From positions 1 to 8,384 of the forward strand of contig JAEVYV010000291.1 of the NCBI GenBank assembly GCA_023392575.1: a stretch of 8,384 nt of DNA, written 5' to 3'. This document shows positions 6,380 to 8,384 of this stretch, piece after piece; positions within the stretch are counted from its first letter, which is position 1, and each line of letters begins with the position of its first letter. The translations under genes were made by a program, and so were the position numbers. Under the pieces are notes generated by a model that saw only the letters and a list, made by a program, of their open reading frames with translations, had not been told where the DNA came from and searched no databases. This stretch comes from Bacteroidota bacterium. Its GTDB lineage: Bacteria; Bacteroidota; Bacteroidia; Chitinophagales; Chitinophagaceae.

Positions 6380-6467
6380 TTTCTCTCGTTCCTTCGCTGA
6401 TATTACTCAGATCAGGTTCAATGGGTATGTTCTCAGATTAATTGAATTAACCACCCCTTGAGAGAAA
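6380..6467 (-). promoter_or_regulatory. TPP riboswitch (THI element), with no adjacent target gene
   Basis: The minus strand folds as a thiamine pyrophosphate aptamer. P1 pairs UUUCUCUC (6467-6460) with GAGAGAAA (6387-6380). P2 uses GGGGUG (6457-6452) and UACCC (6427-6423). P3 is a 7-bp hairpin with a UCA loop, followed by the invariant CUGAGA (6436-6431). P4/P5 contain the signature ACCUGAUCUG, then GUAAUA, then UCAGCGAAGGAA. These match the pyrimidine-binding CUGAGA and the pyrophosphate-side CAGCGnAGGGAA motifs of the class closely. A terminator follows at once. On this strand the aptamer lies 44 nt after the SDR stop codon, and beyond the terminator there is only the heptamer array and the antisense side of the SMP-30 gene. 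No thiamine biosynthesis or transport gene is in the window. Confidence 0.95.
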
Positions 6468-6511
6468 GAATTTACTACAATAGTGTCTTCAGAAACCATG
6501 CCAGCCAGGCT

Positions 6512-7372
6512 TTATCCATTTACAATTTCTCCACCATTGGGATGCAGTACCTGCCCGGTCATGTAGGAGGACTCTTCGCTGGCAAGAAACAAATAGCAGG
6601 GAGCCACCTCGGCCGGCTCTCCGGCCCGACCCATGGGTACATCGCTGCCAAACTCAGCCACTTTTTTGCCTTTAAAACTGGCCACGATCAAAGGGGTCCA
6701 AATGGGGCCGGGGGCTACGGCATTTACCCGAATGCCCTTTTGGGCCAGGTTGGCCGACAGGCTGCGGGTAAAGGTTACGATGGCGCCTTTGGTGGCCGAG
6801 TAGTCAATTAGTTTGGGACTGCCCCGGTAGGCAGTGACCGAGGCGGTGTTGATAATGCAGGAGCCTTTTTTTAAATAGGGCAGTGCAAACCGCGTGATGC
6901 GAAACATGGAAATGATGTTGGTTTCAAACGTTTCATACAATTGTTCGTCGGTAATATCGGTTAGCGATTTTTGCTCCGTTTGGGTGCCGGCATTATTCAC
7001 CAAAATATCCAGCTTGCCAAACCGCTTTAGGGTGGCCTCCACCATCTTTTCACAAAACCGTTCCTTGCGTATGTTCCCCGGCAGCAGCAGGCAGTGGCGG
7101 CCAAATTCTTCCACCTGTTTTTTTACTTCCTCGGCATCTTTTTGTTCGCTCAAATAGGCAATGGCCACATCCGCGCCTTCTTGGGCAAACAACAGGGCCA
7201 CCGCCCGGCCAATGCCGCTGTCGCCGCCGGTGATCAAAGCAATCTTTCCGCCTAATTTTTTCGCGGGCTCTGGTTTCAGAACCAGTGGCCGCGGCGACAT
7301 TTTGGCTTCGCGGCCCGGCATGCGCTGCGTTTGTTTGGGCCGGAGTTTTTTGGCTTTTTCTCCCTTCTGCAT
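6512..7372 (-). CDS. SDR family oxidoreductase, general stress protein 39 / YghA type
   Basis: A 286-residue classical-type short-chain dehydrogenase/reductase with a long N-terminal extension. The Rossmann nucleotide motif is TGGDSGIG (48-55), the structural NNAG is at 126-129, and the catalytic tetrad is N152, S178, Y191 and K195 (YSATK), followed by VNAVAPGPIWTPL. The N-terminal QRMPGREAKMSPRPL resembles the PGxExxMxPxP lead of the B. subtilis general stress protein 39 and E. coli YghA group, which sets it apart from fatty-acid or sugar SDRs; the substrate is unknown. After LPG the usual Asp is Asn (N100). ATG at 7372 follows an A/T-rich leader with no Shine-Dalgarno sequence, and a strong sigma70-like promoter lies about 27 nt upstream. 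The transcript may continue through the TPP riboswitch located 44 nt past the stop, making the riboswitch its 3' UTR. Confidence 0.93.
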   Translation of the reverse strand: MQKGEKAKKLRPKQTQRMPGREAKMSPRPLVLKPEPAKKLGGKIALITGGDSGIGRAVALLFAQEGADVAIAYLSEQKDAEEVKKQVEEFGRHCLLLPGNIRKERFCEKMVEATLKRFGKLDILVNNAGTQTEQKSLTDITDEQLYETFETNIISMFRITRFALPYLKKGSCIINTASVTAYRGSPKLIDYSATKGAIVTFTRSLSANLAQKGIRVNAVAPGPIWTPLIVASFKGKKVAEFGSDVPMGRAGEPAEVAPCYLFLASEESSYMTGQVLHPNGGEIVNG

Positions 7373-7398
7373 AAAATTTTAAGGCACTTGTAGAAATT

Positions 7399-7427
7399 AT
7401 TATACCATCAAATGAAAACTTTATCAA
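7399..7427 (-). promoter_or_regulatory. Candidate promoter of the SDR gene
   Basis: On the minus strand TTGATA (7427-7422), a 17-bp spacer and TATAAT (7404-7399) stand upstream of the ATG at 7372. This is one base from the E. coli sigma70 consensus with ideal spacing. Bacteroidota normally use a -33 TTG and a -7 TAnnTTTG, so the match is notable, though part of the region is simply A/T-rich. Confidence 0.5.
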
Positions 7428-7436
7428 TGGAAACCC

Positions 7437-7444
7437 TATTTTTG
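7437..7444 (+). promoter_or_regulatory. Candidate -7 element of the tRNA-Ala promoter
   Basis: TATTTTTG matches the Bacteroidota -7 consensus TAnnTTTG exactly and would start transcription about 50 nt before the tRNA. No clear TTG lies at the expected -33 distance, so the call is tentative. It sits back to back with the SDR promoter. Confidence 0.4.
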
Positions 7445-7499
7445 CAGCCGTTTCTGCGGTAGGTGTTCAAAACCGGGCAGATCCAGATCATTCACAAAT

Positions 7500-7575
<76 letters not shown>

Positions 7576-7587
7576 TCCAAAACCAAG

Positions 7588-7627
7588 AACCCTGTCAGAT
7601 CGTATTTGGCGGGGTTTTTTGTTTTTT
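7588..7627 (+). terminator. Rho-independent terminator after tRNA-Ala
   Basis: AACCCTGTCA (7588-7597) pairs with TGGCGGGGTT (7607-7616) over 10 bp, including two G-U pairs, and the stem can be extended by one more G-U. The T-tract TTTTTTGTTTTTT (7615-7627) follows. It begins 15 nt after the tRNA, so the tRNA is transcribed alone. Confidence 0.9.
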
Positions 7628-7926
7628 GAAAAAGCATTTAGGAGTCTTTTGCCATTCATCTGAATTTATCTTTCCCAGCAGCCCGGCAAATAAAATAATA
7701 TCCCAATAAAAAGCATTCTCTCAACACTGGTCAGGGAGTTTTCGCTTAGTCTTTTTCTAAAACAAAAAGTCGTGATCTTAGATCTTCTGTGATTTATTGA
7801 TTGGCAAACCCAGGCAATGGCGGAACAATTACGGACAGAAAACACAGAACGGCATAGGGATTGGAGCCATTGAGGTAAGCAGGATGCTAAGCCGCAGAGC
7901 CGTAAGGAGCTCGGGAACATTCATAA
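7628..7926. other. Non-coding gap with degenerate repeat remnants
   Basis: A 299-bp gap between the tRNA terminator and the YbhN-like gene. I see no believable gene, RNA or clear promoter. About 7829-7912 contains phrases such as ACACAGAACGG and GCTAAGCCGCAGAGCCGTAAGG that resemble worn copies of the CACAGAG- and CGCAAAG-type heptamer arrays common between bacterial genes. The 84-codon minus-strand open frame across it has the low-complexity Ser/Leu/Arg/Cys make-up expected from such repeats. Confidence 0.5.
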
Positions 7927-8384
7927 ATGAAAACACTGCCGATACAGCCGGGTAAAAAAAGCATGATCTCCCGATCGCATTTGGTTTTTTATGTTTTCTC
8001 GGCAGTGGCTTTTTTGTTTTGCTTTTATTATTTCTCGGAGATTCGGTCCGATTTTCAGCAGTTGGAACGGGTCAAAGCGGGGTGGCTGGTGGTGGCTATT
8101 GCAGCACAGGTATTTACCTATCTGTTTGCCGCCTTCATTTATCATGTCTTGCTGCGGGCATTTCGGGTGAAGCCATTACCCGGTACGGTAGATTTAGTGG
8201 AGGCTTCCGTAATTTTTTTGTTCTTCAATCAGGCTGTTCCCAGTGTTGGGGTCAGCGGCAATACATTCTTTTTTCATTTTTTGATCAAGCGAAAAATACC
8301 CCCTGGTCAGGCCATTTCTTTTATGGCCACCGAGTTGTTTATTTTTTATGCAACCATGGTGGTGGTTACCTGGCTGTTATTGGT
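7927..8384 (+). CDS. YbhN / LPG-synthase-TM family membrane protein, 5' part only
   Basis: The first 152 codons of a polytopic membrane protein that runs off the window. Hydrophobic segments lie at about residues 19-38 (VFYVFSAVAFLFCFYYF), 51-76 (GWLVVAIAAQVFTYLFAAF), 90-100 and 130-152. The stretch ASVIFLFFNQAVPSVGVSGN followed by FFFHFLIKRKIPPGQAISFM is typical of the lysylphosphatidylglycerol-synthase transmembrane family (PF03706, YbhN/UPF0104), whose members are thought to flip or present lipid-linked substrates; the specific role is unknown. The ATG at 7927 is directly preceded by an in-frame TAA (7924-7926), so it is the earliest possible start. An internal Met at residue 13 is the only nearby alternative. 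An AGGAG at 7905-7909 is too far away (17 nt) to serve as a ribosome binding site. Confidence 0.88.
   Translation, partial: MKTLPIQPGKKSMISRSHLVFYVFSAVAFLFCFYYFSEIRSDFQQLERVKAGWLVVAIAAQVFTYLFAAFIYHVLLRAFRVKPLPGTVDLVEASVIFLFFNQAVPSVGVSGNTFFFHFLIKRKIPPGQAISFMATELFIFYATMVVVTWLLL

Noticed and set aside
6349..6382. A strong plus-strand terminator for the SMP-30 gene
   Set aside because: On the plus strand four stem positions become A-C mismatches. A weak bidirectional effect is possible because T7 follows, but the hairpin is designed for the minus strand.
6232..6441. A 69-codon plus-strand frame after the SMP-30 gene
   Set aside because: It runs through the heptamer array and the antisense of the TPP aptamer and terminator; the product is low-complexity.
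7905..7909. AGGAG as a Shine-Dalgarno site for the YbhN-like gene
   Set aside because: It is 17 nt from the ATG, too far, and other genes here lack such sites.
7666..7920. An 84-codon minus-strand open frame before the YbhN-like gene
   Set aside because: The Ser/Leu/Arg/Cys-rich product has no family resemblance and overlies degenerate short repeats, which commonly create such frames.

Overview
The window looks like chromosomal DNA of a Bacteroidota member, probably the Chitinophagaceae or a relative. Three things suggest this. The genes lack Shine-Dalgarno sequences and have A/T-rich leaders. The one tRNA does not encode its CCA end. The protein set (Ku, a LigD with PE-LIG-POL order, a DUF892 protein, a general-stress-type SDR) is familiar from soil Bacteroidota. 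The family assignment is an inference, not proven by any marker gene.

Layout. (1) Positions 1-890, minus strand: the first 77 codons of a low-affinity iron permease family protein, then a terminator and a DUF892/YciE-YciF-type four-helix protein. (2) Positions 891-1101: a divergent intergenic region with overlapping inverted repeats and a possible promoter. (3) Positions 1102-6227, plus strand: a pyridoxamine-phosphate-oxidase-like stress protein, Ku, LigD (split by a -1 frame change at a run of nine A) and an SMP-30/gluconolactonase family protein starting 1 nt after ligD. (4) Positions 6228-6511: an array of seven heptamer repeats, then on the minus strand a well-formed TPP riboswitch and its terminator. 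(5) Positions 6512-7372, minus strand: an SDR oxidoreductase with a strong sigma70-like promoter. (6) Positions 7500-7627: tRNA-Ala(GGC) and its terminator. (7) Positions 7628-7926: a non-coding stretch with degenerate repeat remnants. (8) From 7927 to the end: the start of a YbhN/LPG-synthase-TM type membrane protein.

How the genes fit together. Ku and LigD form the two-component bacterial non-homologous end-joining system: Ku binds DNA ends and recruits LigD, which trims, fills and seals them. The neighbours (DUF892 protein, PNPOx-like general stress protein, general-stress-type SDR) are genes often induced by desiccation, oxidative or stationary-phase stress, so this reads as a stress-survival and genome-repair neighbourhood. 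That link is inferred from context.

The two observations most worth following are the orphan TPP riboswitch and the LigD reading frame. The riboswitch lies just 3' of the SDR gene, with an intact aptamer and terminator but no downstream gene on its strand within the window. The LigD frame is broken at an A9 tract that contains a canonical A AAA AAA slippery heptamer in the linker between the phosphoesterase and ligase domains, and a second in-frame A9 tract lies in the ligase-polymerase linker.
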